In this document: piece after piece, positions 8,063-16,310 of the stretch | Layout: each line of letters opens with the position of its first letter | Position numbering within the stretch: the stretch's first letter is position 1 | Assembly: GCF_002939945.1 (NCBI RefSeq) | Contig: NZ_MDEB01000006.1 | Span: 235,494 to 299,493 of the forward strand | DNA length: 64,000 nt | Origin: Xanthomonas arboricola pv. populi | Lineage (GTDB): Bacteria > Pseudomonadota > Gammaproteobacteria > Xanthomonadales > Xanthomonadaceae | Reading direction: 5' to 3' | Notes under the pieces: generated by a model | What the model saw: only the letters and a program-made list of their open reading frames with translations | Databases searched by the model: none | What the model was told of the DNA's origin: nothing | Position numbers and translations under genes: made by a program

Positions 8063-8950
8063 CTAGCGCTGCAGGATGGCGCGTAACGCCGCTTCCAGGC
8101 GCGGATACTGGAAGTGGAAGCCGGCATCCAGGGCGCGTTGTGGCAGCACGCGCTGGCTGATCAGCAGCAGCTCGGCCATCTCGCCAAAGCCCAGTCGCAG
8201 CAGGCCGGCCGGCAGCGCCAGCAGCGCAGGGCGATGCAGCACGTGGGCCAAGGTGCGCGCGAACTCGGCATTGGTGACCGGGGTTGGCGCGGTGGCGTTG
8301 TAGGCGCCGGCCTGGCCGTGTTCCAGCAACCACAGCAGCAAGGCCACCATGTCGGCCCGGTGGATCCAGCTCATCCAGTGCCGGCCATCGCCGAACGGGC
8401 CGCCGCCACCGAAGCGGAACGCCGGCAGCATGCGGGCCAGGGCGCCGCCGTCGCGATCGAGCACGATGCCGGTGCGCACCCAGCTCACGCGCGGGCCGAG
8501 CGCGGCGACCCTGGCCGCTTCGGCTTCCCAGTCGCGGCACAGCTGCGCGGAGAAATCGTCGCCGGCATGGTCCGCCTCGGTCAGGACGCTGTCGCCACGC
8601 TCGCCGTAATAGCCCACCGCCGAGCCCGAAATCAGCACCGACGGGCGCTGTTCGGCCGGCTGCTGCGCGATCCAGGCATGCAGCTGGCGGGTGATGCCCA
8701 GGCGCGATGCCCGGAAACGCTGCTTGCGTGCCTCGGTCCAGCGGCCGGCAGCCAGCGGCTCGCCCGCCAGGTTGATGACCGCATCGGCCCGCACGCCGTC
8801 CAGCGTGTCCACCGCGGTAATGCCAGGCAGGCTACGCCCGGCGCGGCGCAGGTCGCGGGTCAACACGCTGACCTGGTGCCCGGCCTGTAGAAGTGCCGTA
8901 CACAAGGCCTGGCCGATGAAGCCGGTGCCGCCGGTGACGAGCAACTGCAT
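8063..8950 (-). CDS. TIGR01777 family epimerase (YfcH-like, extended SDR)
   Basis: This 295-residue protein opens with the Rossmann nucleotide-binding motif TGGTGFIG. Conserved TIGR01777 features include NLAGEPL, RWTEARKQR, ISGSAVGYYGERG and SWIHRADMV, and the C-terminal DUF1731-type segment is present. The family is NAD(P)-dependent, related to sugar epimerases and plant SulA/SLR proteins, but the substrate is not known. It is transcribed alone, leftward, about 150 bp upstream of the two-component system, with no visible functional link to neighbours. Confidence 0.88.
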   Translation of the reverse strand: MQLLVTGGTGFIGQALCTALLQAGHQVSVLTRDLRRAGRSLPGITAVDTLDGVRADAVINLAGEPLAAGRWTEARKQRFRASRLGITRQLHAWIAQQPAEQRPSVLISGSAVGYYGERGDSVLTEADHAGDDFSAQLCRDWEAEAARVAALGPRVSWVRTGIVLDRDGGALARMLPAFRFGGGGPFGDGRHWMSWIHRADMVALLLWLLEHGQAGAYNATAPTPVTNAEFARTLAHVLHRPALLALPAGLLRLGFGEMAELLLISQRVLPQRALDAGFHFQYPRLEAALRAILQR

Positions 8951-9150
8951 GGGACATTCCTGCGCCGGATCGATGCGGCACGATAGGCCAGCGCCGCCTG
9001 CTGCAGGGTGAAGTCGCTGCAGCATGCGCTGCGGTTGCCGCGTGGCGCCAGGACGGCGGCCAGGTGGACAGCGCGCTCGATCGGCAAGGCCCAAACGCAA
9101 ACGCGCCGGACAGGCCGGCGCGGTGGATGCTTGCAGGCGGTGCGCCAGGC

Positions 9151-9744
9151 TCAGCGCGAGGAGGACACCGCGTGGGCACGCTCGAAGTGCGCCGACACCA
9201 CGCGCCGGCTCTCTTCCAGATGCTGCTTGACCGGCGCGCTTTCGGCGGCGGGCAGCAGTTCGGCATCGATGATCTTGATGGTGTCGCCGTGGTCGCTGAC
9301 CATCGTGCGCAGGAAGGCATTGCGGTACGCGTCCTTGCCATCGGGCAGGGTTGCTGTCTTTTCCAGTGCGTCCACTGCCGCCTTGCCCTTGGCGCGCATC
9401 GCGTCGGCGCGGGGGCTGTCGGTGGCACCCAGCGCCTTGCTCTTTTCCAGGTTGGCTTCGTGGTCGTGCAGCAGCTGCTTGGCGAATGTATCGGTCGCGC
9501 CGCCCAGATCCTGGGCGATGGCCTGCTTGGCCAGCGCGATTTCGTTTTCATCCAGCGCCGCCAGCACGCCGAGCACGGCTGCATCTCCCTTGGCAAGTTC
9601 GGCAGCGCCGGTGCCGCTGACCGGTGCGGCAGTCGGCTCGGGCGATACTGCCGGCGCAGTCCGCGATGCATCGCCGCCGGGGCGATCGCAGGCGGTAAGG
9701 GAAAGCACGGCAAGGAGCGATGTCGCGACAAGAAGGGATTTCAT
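9151..9744 (-). CDS. DUF4142-like lipoprotein
   Basis: A 197-residue protein with a lipoprotein signal (hydrophobic residues 4-17, lipobox LTAC with Cys19), an Ala/Pro/Ser-rich linker to about residue 45, then a helical domain with KQLLHDHEANLEKSKALG and MVSDHGDTIKIIDAELLP. The conserved His residues in the DHE and DHG contexts match DUF4142, a ferritin-like four-helix family of periplasmic proteins with unknown chemistry. The ATG at 9744 is chosen because it starts the signal peptide and follows an AGGA site. Confidence 0.72.
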   Translation of the reverse strand: MKSLLVATSLLAVLSLTACDRPGGDASRTAPAVSPEPTAAPVSGTGAAELAKGDAAVLGVLAALDENEIALAKQAIAQDLGGATDTFAKQLLHDHEANLEKSKALGATDSPRADAMRAKGKAAVDALEKTATLPDGKDAYRNAFLRTMVSDHGDTIKIIDAELLPAAESAPVKQHLEESRRVVSAHFERAHAVSSSR

Positions 9745-9838
9745 GGAGGTCCTAAAAGGATGCGGCCAACACAGCCGACAGTGGAATGCAAAGGAGCCGC
9801 TACGCGGCTCCGGTGATGCGTGGATCGGCGTCTGCCGA

Positions 9839-10105
9839 TCAGGCCAGCTGCGGCTGGGCGACTGCGCCAAGGCCCAGCGATCTGGCCGGCGTGCGCACGG
9901 TGTCCTGTGCGGTGCGGCACACGCGCGCCATGCGTGCGGTGCGCTCGCGAATCAGCGCGTGTTCGCTGGCCGGGGCACTGCCCAGCAAGCTGGCGACATG
10001 GAAGCCTAGGATGTCCTCCGCGCGGTCGCCCTGGTCGCTGACGATGTGCGGAACCAGCCGCTCCAATCGCTCCAGCTCCTGCTGCACTTGATACGGGGTT
10101 TTCAT
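9839..10105 (-). CDS. Conserved small hypothetical protein
   Basis: An 88-residue protein whose ATG at 10105 is preceded by GGAGAG at good spacing. The N-terminal half is helical and charged (YQVQQELERLERLVPHIVSD); the C-terminal 30 residues are Ala/Arg-rich. I recognise no domain. It lies between the DUF4142 gene and another small gene, all leftward, in an area of small proteins that also includes a DUF3182 pair and a glycine-zipper protein. Confidence 0.62.
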   Translation of the reverse strand: MKTPYQVQQELERLERLVPHIVSDQGDRAEDILGFHVASLLGSAPASEHALIRERTARMARVCRTAQDTVRTPARSLGLGAVAQPQLA

Positions 10106-10147
10106 GATGCTCTCCAATGAGTAACGGCCTTGCTCAACACGTGTTGC

Positions 10148-10429
10148 TCAACTATTGCGTGTGCCCAGCCGCTGCCAGCAATCGGTGGCCAACTGTTCGT
10201 AATTGGACTGGGTGCTGGATGAAATGAAGTGATGCTCCAGGCGGTCGCGAAACAGACGCAGACGTTCCTGATCGCTCGAACGCGGCGCCTGCAGATAGAT
10301 ATCGCAGGCCATTTTCACCACCGGGGACAGTTCGCTGAACTTGCCTGCACCCAGGTTGCCCTGCGCGTGCCGCGCCTGCCAATGCGCGATTTCGGCTTGT
10401 ACATCGATGACGGATGGGTCTCTGCTCAT
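10148..10429 (-). CDS. Conserved small hypothetical protein
   Basis: A 93-residue soluble protein, predicted mostly helical, with no signal peptide or membrane segment and no domain I recognise. Composition and codon use are like the neighbours. It is followed after 42 bp by the next small gene in the same direction. The gap contains the direct repeat TTGCTCAAC twice around the palindrome AACACGTGTT (10136-10145), which may be a small regulatory or hairpin site for the downstream gene. Confidence 0.6.
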   Translation of the reverse strand: MSRDPSVIDVQAEIAHWQARHAQGNLGAGKFSELSPVVKMACDIYLQAPRSSDQERLRLFRDRLEHHFISSSTQSNYEQLATDCWQRLGTRNS

Positions 10430-10841
10430 GACTTCGCGTGGTCCGGGTTAAACAAACTTGACATGCAGGGTAACTGTGGCTGTGTCAACGAATGATCATC
10501 GAGCCCGACTATTCAACGCATAGCAGCAGTGCGTGCTTAACTGGTCAGCTCCCATTCGCGCCTCTACACGCTGCGTATGCAGACCGTGCCGCGCGCAGCG
10601 TGTAGTTGCGATCAAGCCATGCCGTTACGACACACAATAGTCAGCAATCGATTGCATTGCCCGAAACGTTGGCGGTGAAAGTATGTCGGTTGCCACCGCG
10701 CGTCGGCTAATGCTGCGCTGATGCTCGAGAAAAACACCCACGCAGTGCCGCAATTTACGGAAGATTCTGAATCGTTCCACACTTGTGTAACGTCTGATGC
10801 TTATGATGTCGGATGACATTAGGGAGATGAGAGTACTCAGG
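10430..10841. other. Intergenic region with no recognised gene
   Basis: About 410 bases between the leftward small gene and the rightward small membrane gene. The region is locally less GC-rich than its surroundings (for example 10725-10815), as expected for divergent promoters. I see no convincing ORF, repeat or hairpin in it. Confidence 0.5.
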
Positions 10842-11003
10842 ATGCAGGACAGCAAGAGCAGTCGTAAGCCGCAACCCGCCAGCGGTCCCCCGGAAGCACG
10901 CGTGTGGTGGCATGCATTGGTAGAACTACGCGGGGGACGTGTCGCCATCAGCTTGATCGTCGTCCTTGTGATTGTGTCTGCGTTCTATCTGACGCTGAAG
11001 TAA
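10842..11003 (+). CDS. Small single-pass membrane protein
   Basis: A 53-residue frame with a basic Pro/Ser-rich N-terminus, a short stretch ARVWWHALVELRGGR, and one clear transmembrane helix (VAISLIVVLVIVSAFYL) ending at the stop. The start is uncertain: in-frame ATGs also occur at 10797, 10803 and 10827, and the ribosome site AGGGAG would suit none of them perfectly. The pattern is that of a tail-anchored or bitopic peptide. It reads toward the DUF3182 gene, about 110 bp away. The function is unknown and the gene call is tentative. Confidence 0.45.
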   Translation: MQDSKSSRKPQPASGPPEARVWWHALVELRGGRVAISLIVVLVIVSAFYLTLK

Positions 11004-11111
11004 GCCGGTTTTTCCGGCACCAGCGTAGCGCTGCATCAACGCCTGCACGCGTCTCAACTGTTTGAACAAGCCAGCAACGGCACGCGGCTCGACGCTGCGA
11101 GGGGAGACGTG

Positions 11112-12212
11112 ATGGCGCACAAGCAGTACTGCCGGGTCGTGGGGCATGTCACCCGCCCGGTGCCCGAATGCGGTCATGAGCGTGCCACGCACGCCTGGGT
11201 CTGCGGCGAAATTGCACGGCTGCTGGGCGTGCGCGGTGCAGCGCACGCCGGTGACTCTAAGCATGCTGTTCCGGAGATCGTGTTCCATGTGCCCGATGAG
11301 ACCTTGACGTCGGAACAGGCGCATGGGCTCGGTATCGATGACGCCGCGGACTTGCTGGGCGGCATCGTGCCGCATGCCTTCCTGGCGACCAAGGTGATCG
11401 GCCATCCGTTGATCGCCGACCACGCAGCGAGCATCGCTGGATGGAACCAGGCGCTGGCCACCGCACTGATTCCGGCCACCTTGGCAGGCTATACGGTGTT
11501 TTCGCGCATTGATGCCCTGCGTGCCCTGGAGATCCTGCTACCGCATGGCGGGGTGCGGCTCAAGTTGCCGACCGGCGTGGGTGGCAACGGCCAATGGCGT
11601 ATTGCCGGTGCAGCGCAACTTGCGCAGGTGCTCGACAGCCTGCCGGAGGACTATCTGGGCACGCATGGCGCGGTGCTGGAGCGCAATATCCTGCAGCCCG
11701 TGACGCACAGCGTGGGCGAGCTCTGCGTTGCCGGTGTCCAGATCGCCTATTACGGGACGCAATGCAGCGTGCGCAATGCGCAGGATGAAGAGGTCTACGG
11801 CGGCTCATCGCTGCACGTGTATCGTGGAACGCTCGAGGCGCTGGCCATGACCGCGCTACCGTCCCTGCAACAGCGTGTGGTCGAGCAGGCCTGCAGATAC
11901 GATCGATTCATCACCGCCGCCTATCCTGGGTTGCACATCACGCGGCGCAACTACGACGTGGTCAGCGGCGACGATGGGCAGGCCGGTCCGGTCTGCGGTG
12001 TGCTGGAGCAATCCTGGCGCGTCGGTGGCGCCACACCGGCCGAGCTCGCTGCAATCTCCAGTTTTCAGGATGATGCCGGCCTGCAGTGGGTACGCGCCTC
12101 CACGCATGAGATCTATCAGGGCGAACCGCCCGCAGATGCGCAGATCTACTACCGCGCCGAGCGCGCCGGGCCGGGTCCGCGCTTCAAATACAGGAGGGTA
12201 TCCACCACATAA
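11112..12212 (+). CDS. DUF3182 family protein
   Basis: A 366-residue protein; the ATG at 11112 follows GAGGGGAGA at a suitable distance. It has the features I associate with DUF3182: a middle region with [17 protein letters not shown] and a later [17 protein letters not shown] and [13 protein letters not shown], which together resemble a divergent ATP-grasp fold (Gly-rich lid, acidic metal site), although I cannot confirm this. The stop overlaps the next start (TAATG), so it is translationally coupled to an alpha/beta hydrolase. The reaction is unknown; a ligase or kinase working with the hydrolase is a reasonable guess, not a finding. Confidence 0.72.
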   Translation: MAHKQYCRVVGHVTRPVPECGHERATHAWVCGEIARLLGVRGAAHAGDSKHAVPEIVFHVPDETLTSEQAHGLGIDDAADLLGGIVPHAFLATKVIGHPLIADHAASIAGWNQALATALIPATLAGYTVFSRIDALRALEILLPHGGVRLKLPTGVGGNGQWRIAGAAQLAQVLDSLPEDYLGTHGAVLERNILQPVTHSVGELCVAGVQIAYYGTQCSVRNAQDEEVYGGSSLHVYRGTLEALAMTALPSLQQRVVEQACRYDRFITAAYPGLHITRRNYDVVSGDDGQAGPVCGVLEQSWRVGGATPAELAAISSFQDDAGLQWVRASTHEIYQGEPPADAQIYYRAERAGPGPRFKYRRVSTT

Positions 12213-13078
12213 TGGAAGCCAAACTTTCCAGCATCCAGATCCCGGTCGACCAGGACGAACTCAGCGGCACCCTGCTGACGCCCACCGGCATTCCCGCAGT
12301 GTTGTTCGTACACGGCTGGGGCGGTAGTCAGCACCACAGCCTGGTGCGTGCGCGCGAAGCGGTCGGCCTGGGCTGTATCTGCATGACCTTCGATCTGCGC
12401 GGTCACGAAGGCTATGCGTCGATGCGCCAGAGCGTGACACGCGCGCAGAACCTGGACGACATCAAGGCCGCCTACGATCAGCTTGCCGGCCTGCCGTATG
12501 TCGATCCGCAGTCGATCGCCGTGGTCGGGCTCAGCTACGGCGGCTACCTGTCCGCATTGCTGACGCGCGAACGCCCGGTGGAATGGCTGGCGTTACGCTC
12601 GCCCGCGCTCTACAAGGACGAGCACTGGGATCGCCCCAAGGTCAGTCTCAACGCCGATCCGGAGTTGATGGACTACCGGCAACGCGTACTGACCCCCGAC
12701 GACAATATCGCCTTGGCGGCCTGCGCCGATTACAAGGGCGATGTGCTGTTGGTGGAGGCGCAACACGATGTGATCGTGCCGCATCCGGTGTTGCGCAATT
12801 ACGCCGATGCCTTCGTCAATGCGCGCTCGCTGAGCGCACGCGTGATTGCCGGTGCCGATCACGCATTGAGCGTCAAGGAACACCAGCAGGAATACACGCG
12901 CACCCTGATCGACTGGCTGACCGAAATGGTGGTCGGTCGGCGCATCGCCCTGGCCAAGGAAGTGGTGGCCGCACGCAAGCAGATGCTCAAGCAGCAGAGC
13001 GATGCGGTGTCCTCATCAGGGCAAGGTGCGCACGAATTCCGCGGCGACATCCGTGCAGTGGAGAAGAGCTCGAGTTGA
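12212..13078 (+). CDS. Alpha/beta hydrolase coupled to the DUF3182 gene
   Basis: This 288-residue protein has the alpha/beta hydrolase core: the oxyanion-hole region [10 protein letters not shown] (residues 30-39), nucleophile Ser108 in VGLSYGGY, an acidic residue in EAQHDVIVP, and His in GADHALS. The S9/dienelactone-hydrolase-like layout suggests a serine esterase, peptidase or thioesterase. There is no export signal, so it is cytoplasmic. About 50 C-terminal residues form a charged, helical and Ser-rich tail beyond the usual fold. It starts on the last base of the upstream stop and is followed by a strong terminator, closing a two-gene operon. Confidence 0.82.
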   Translation: MEAKLSSIQIPVDQDELSGTLLTPTGIPAVLFVHGWGGSQHHSLVRAREAVGLGCICMTFDLRGHEGYASMRQSVTRAQNLDDIKAAYDQLAGLPYVDPQSIAVVGLSYGGYLSALLTRERPVEWLALRSPALYKDEHWDRPKVSLNADPELMDYRQRVLTPDDNIALAACADYKGDVLLVEAQHDVIVPHPVLRNYADAFVNARSLSARVIAGADHALSVKEHQQEYTRTLIDWLTEMVVGRRIALAKEVVAARKQMLKQQSDAVSSSGQGAHEFRGDIRAVEKSSS

Positions 13079-13121
13079 GCGGTGCGCTCGATGAGGCGCA
13101 TCGTGCCTGGTGATGTTTTCG

Positions 13122-13158
13122 AAAAAAAGAACGGGCCCGACGGGCCCGTTCTTTTTTC
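13122..13158. terminator. Bidirectional Rho-independent terminator
   Basis: An 11-bp perfect stem (AGAACGGGCCC / GGGCCCGTTCT) with a 3-base loop is flanked by A-tract and T-tract on both sides, so it can stop transcription from the hydrolase gene and from the convergent glycine-zipper gene. Confidence 0.93.
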
Positions 13159-13195
13159 CAAACTTCAGTGTGGCTTGGCGCCAAGCCTTAACCCG

Positions 13196-14008
13196 TTAGA
13201 CGCGCGGGTCGGTCGGGTTGCGACGTGCCGCTTCATCGTGATGCTCTGAATCGAAGGCTTCGCGCACCGCATGCTTGGCCTTTTCCCAGCTCAGGCGCGA
13301 GTTGGACCTGGCACGGTCCCAGCCATCGCCCAGGTCGCGTTCCAGATGGTCGTCCCACTGGCGGCCGGCGTGTTGTTGACGCGCCTGCATGCCATAACGA
13401 TAGGCAGGGCGATAGTCGTCGTAGGAATACTCGGCATCGCGATAGCTCGCGCTGTCGAAGCGGCCTTCGTAATGCGTATCGCCCTCGCGATAGACGCTGT
13501 GCGTGCGATCGGCGCGCTCCCAGGCATCGCGCGCGGCGAGTCGCGCCTCTTCCCATTCCAGCCGCGACTCGCCGCGATTGCGCGGCCATTCGCCGGCCAG
13601 GGTGGCTTCGGTTTCTTCCCAGGTGCTGGTCGGGCGCGTTTCGCGCGCCTGCAGGCCAAAGCCGTAGACGGTGGCGTAATCGCGATCGTAGTCGGTCCCT
13701 TCCTTGTAGTAAGGACGGTTCTGATGTTCCTGACGCCAGTATTCGGTTTCCACCGTCGGGTCCAGTCGCTCGGCGACGCCCTTGCCGGCCGCAGCGCCGG
13801 CCACTACGCCCACTGCGGCGCCGATCAAGGTGCCGAGCGGACCGAACACCGTGCCGGCCAGCGCGCCGGCGGCAGCGCCGCCTGCGATGCCGCCCACACC
13901 CACGCCCACCGGATGCGAACCGGGTGCACCAGAGATCGGATCGCGGTTCAGATCCTGCGCTTCGGCCTTGCGTTCCTGCTTGTCGAGAGGGGTGTCGTGG
14001 TTGCTCAT
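13196..14008 (-). CDS. Glycine-zipper protein with a duplicated C-terminal module
   Basis: This 270-residue protein starts at an ATG preceded by GGAGACGAC. Residues 1-30 are polar, 34-80 form a glycine zipper (GVGVGG, GGAAAGALAG, GAAVGVVAGAAAGKG) of the type found in membrane-embedding bacterial proteins. The remainder contains two related modules, about residues 99-166 and 173-253. Each has a Tyr-rich start with the pattern Y-(K/R)-E-G, a Y-G-x-x-LQAR/MQAR core, Trp/Glu-rich segments and an SRL-x-WE-x-A end. No signal peptide is obvious. The function is unknown; the combination suggests a stress or envelope protein. Confidence 0.78.
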   Translation of the reverse strand: MSNHDTPLDKQERKAEAQDLNRDPISGAPGSHPVGVGVGGIAGGAAAGALAGTVFGPLGTLIGAAVGVVAGAAAGKGVAERLDPTVETEYWRQEHQNRPYYKEGTDYDRDYATVYGFGLQARETRPTSTWEETEATLAGEWPRNRGESRLEWEEARLAARDAWERADRTHSVYREGDTHYEGRFDSASYRDAEYSYDDYRPAYRYGMQARQQHAGRQWDDHLERDLGDGWDRARSNSRLSWEKAKHAVREAFDSEHHDEAARRNPTDPRV

Positions 14009-14483
14009 GTCGTCTCCGGGGTGCCTATAGGTGCGTCTGTCGAGCAGATCGCGAACGTGGCGCCACCTTGGCCACACAGGAGTGAAACGCATGTGCTTGG
14101 ATGTGAGCACCGCCGCGACAAGACTGAACTGTGCATTCGCCGCCATGGATGAGGTTGGTCGGTAGACGTACGACCGTATCGCCCTGCAGGTGTTTGGATG
14201 CCTTTGCAGGCAAGCAGGCACTGCAGATGTTTCAGCGATCGCCATGTTCGGTTGTCTGCGCAAAACGCGGCATGTGCCGATATCCATGCACAGGCGCTTG
14301 CACGCACTTGGCGTGGCTATGCACGTGGACTGCACCACCATAATGCGCGCAGGTCATTGACGCACTGACAGCGCATGCGTGCGATTTGGCGCGTACGCAA
14401 CCAGCCGGGCGTATCGCTCGAAGCGATCATGCGTCACCGGTCAACGCGAGACAGACCGGTCGCTTTCCAGCGTCAAACCACGC
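14009..14483. other. Intergenic region with no recognised gene
   Basis: About 475 bases between the glycine-zipper start and the end of the TetR gene, both leftward. Short open frames occur on both strands but have no ribosome site and improbable compositions. It probably contains the promoter of the glycine-zipper gene; I cannot point to its boxes. Confidence 0.5.
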
Positions 14484-15131
14484 TCACCCGCCGTGCGTGC
14501 CGAGCGTGCGTGCGCCGGTCAATATCATGCGCAGCATCTGCGAGATCTGCTCGATCAGCTCGGGGTCTTTTTCCGGCGGCGAGTCCATCGCCACTGCGCC
14601 CATCGCGAACACCAGCCGCGTGATCGCCTTGGAGACCAGCGCCGGTGCATGCAGCTTGGCGTTGTCGGCGGCGGCCAGGCGGATCAGGTCCACCCGCAGC
14701 TCGTCTTCGAAATAGCTGAGTTCGCGCTCCACTGCCTGCTTGAACGCATCCGAGCCCACCGCACCTTCGCGCAGCAGCACGTGCAGCAACTTGTCGTCGG
14801 CACGCAACTGTTCCATGAAGGCTTCGACCGACACGCGGATGACGCTGCGGTCGGTGGAGGTGGCGCGCTGGCGGGCCTGGCCGATGATGGTGCGCAACGA
14901 ACGCCCGGCCAGATCGATCAAGGCCACCGCCAGCTCGTCCATGTCGCGGAACTGGCGATAGAAGCTGTTCGGCGCGATGCCGGCTTCGCGTGCCACTTCA
15001 CGCAGGCTCAAGGTGGACAGGCTGCGGTGCGGTCCGATCAGCGACAGCGCCGCAGCGATCAGGTCCTCGCGTGAAATCGCCGGCTTGCGTGACGGCGGCG
15101 CGTCGTGGGAAGGCAGGGCGATGGAGGTCAT
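14484..15131 (-). CDS. fabR: TetR-family repressor of unsaturated fatty acid genes (FabR/DesT type)
   Basis: A 215-residue protein with an N-terminal helix-turn-helix (about residues 18-64: REDLIAAALSLIG, then SLREVAREAGIAPNSFYRQF with DMDELAVALI). The recognition segment and the C-terminal ligand domain resemble FabR/DesT, repressors that read the ratio of saturated to unsaturated acyl-CoA and control membrane fluidity. It is divergent from a reductase-desaturase pair, exactly as desT is from desCB in Pseudomonas, which strongly supports the role. A TATACA-AC-TGTATA inverted repeat lies between the two starts. Confidence 0.85.
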   Translation of the reverse strand: MTSIALPSHDAPPSRKPAISREDLIAAALSLIGPHRSLSTLSLREVAREAGIAPNSFYRQFRDMDELAVALIDLAGRSLRTIIGQARQRATSTDRSVIRVSVEAFMEQLRADDKLLHVLLREGAVGSDAFKQAVERELSYFEDELRVDLIRLAAADNAKLHAPALVSKAITRLVFAMGAVAMDSPPEKDPELIEQISQMLRMILTGARTLGTHGG

Positions 15132-15177
15132 GAGGCGGTAGCCGGGCGTGGGCCTGAATCATAGCTCCTCTGATCGA

Positions 15178-15191
15178 TATACAACTGTATA
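15178..15191. promoter_or_regulatory. Probable FabR/DesT operator
   Basis: The perfect inverted repeat TATACA-AC-TGTATA lies between the divergent fabR and desC starts, 47 bases from the former and 34 from the latter. Its TACA-nn-TGTA core fits, as I recall it, the palindromes bound by FabR-type repressors. Binding is inferred. Confidence 0.6.
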
Positions 15192-15224
15192 CACGGCTGT
15201 GCATGCATGCGTATAGTGCACTTC

Positions 15225-16301
15225 ATGAACCTGGCATCCGATCCCAAGTCCAAGTCCCCTTTGCCGACGCGTCTGGCGCGCCGGCTGGTGTCGCCGCAGT
15301 TGTTCGACTTCTGGGCGACCCGGCTCAACCCCCTGTGGACGCTGGAACGGCCGATGGCCCGCCTGGTCGCGCGCACGGCGGCCAGCCGCGATGCGGTGAC
15401 CCTGCTGCTGCGGCCCAACGGTCACTGGCGGGGCATGCAGGCCGGCCAGCACGTGAGCCTGGGCGTGGAGATCGACGGCCGCCGCCTGCTGCGCAGCTAC
15501 AGCCCGACCGTGCTGGCCGATGGCCGCCTGGCGATCACCGTCAAGGCGATCGAGGGCGGGCTGGTTAGCCGCTACCTGGCCGGCAATGCGCCGATCGGTA
15601 CGGTGGTGTCCCTGGATCCGGCCTTCGGCGACATGCTGCTGCCGACCACCCCGACGCCGCTGTTGCTGCTGGCTGCCGGCTCGGGCATCACCCCGATGCG
15701 CGCGCTACTGCAGGCCGCCGTGCAGGCCGGCATGCCGATGGAGGTGGACCTGCTGTACTGGGTGCGCCAGCGTGACGAAGCTTGCTTCGTCGACGAATTC
15801 GAGGCGATGGCCGCCGCACATCCGCATCTGCGCGTACGGCTGCTGACCACTCGCGAAGGCGAAATGCCGGCTGCGCGTATCGCTACCTATCCGCTGGAGC
15901 AGATCGCCGATCTGGACCGGCGTCATGTGATGGTCTGCGGCCCAGGCGGTTTCGTGCAGGCGGCGCGCGCGCGCCTGCAGGGCCGCGTGGCCGCGTTCCA
16001 GGCCGAAGCCTTCAGCGTGCCGACGCTGGAAGACGGCGAAGCCGGTGACGTGCAGGTCCAGCTGTCACGCAGCGGCCGTACGCTGACCCTGCCGCGCGGC
16101 CAGTCGCTGCTGGAAGGGCTGGAAGCGCAAGGCCTGCGGCCGAAGCACGGCTGCCGCATGGGCATCTGCAACAGCTGCGCCTGCGCGCGCCAGGCCGGCA
16201 CCACGCGTCACCTGTTGACCGGCGAGCGCAGCAACGAACCCACCGCACAGGTCCGCCTGTGCATCAGTGCCCCGAGCACTGACCTGATCCTGGATCTGTA
16301 A
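15225..16301 (+). CDS. desC: Ferredoxin reductase partner of the acyl-CoA desaturase (DesC type)
   Basis: A 358-residue flavoprotein with, in order, an FAD-binding barrel (about 50-135, RSYSPTVLADG), an NAD-binding domain (AAGSGITPMRALLQ; later VMVCGPGGFVQ) and a C-terminal plant-type 2Fe-2S domain with Cys ligands in KHGCRMGICNSCAC and a later RLCIS. Such fused reductases pass electrons from NAD(P)H to the di-iron desaturase encoded next. The ATG at 15225 is chosen as giving the usual length; an in-frame ATG at 15207 is possible. It begins the desCB operon; the gap to the desaturase is 9 bases. Confidence 0.87.
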   Translation: MNLASDPKSKSPLPTRLARRLVSPQLFDFWATRLNPLWTLERPMARLVARTAASRDAVTLLLRPNGHWRGMQAGQHVSLGVEIDGRRLLRSYSPTVLADGRLAITVKAIEGGLVSRYLAGNAPIGTVVSLDPAFGDMLLPTTPTPLLLLAAGSGITPMRALLQAAVQAGMPMEVDLLYWVRQRDEACFVDEFEAMAAAHPHLRVRLLTTREGEMPAARIATYPLEQIADLDRRHVMVCGPGGFVQAARARLQGRVAAFQAEAFSVPTLEDGEAGDVQVQLSRSGRTLTLPRGQSLLEGLEAQGLRPKHGCRMGICNSCACARQAGTTRHLLTGERSNEPTAQVRLCISAPSTDLILDL

Positions 16302-16310
16302 GGAATCTTC

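Noticed and set aside
10625..10948. A 107-codon minus-strand frame overlapping the small membrane gene
   Set aside because: No ribosome site, irregular composition and no membrane or domain pattern; the plus-strand frame with a clear membrane helix is preferred.
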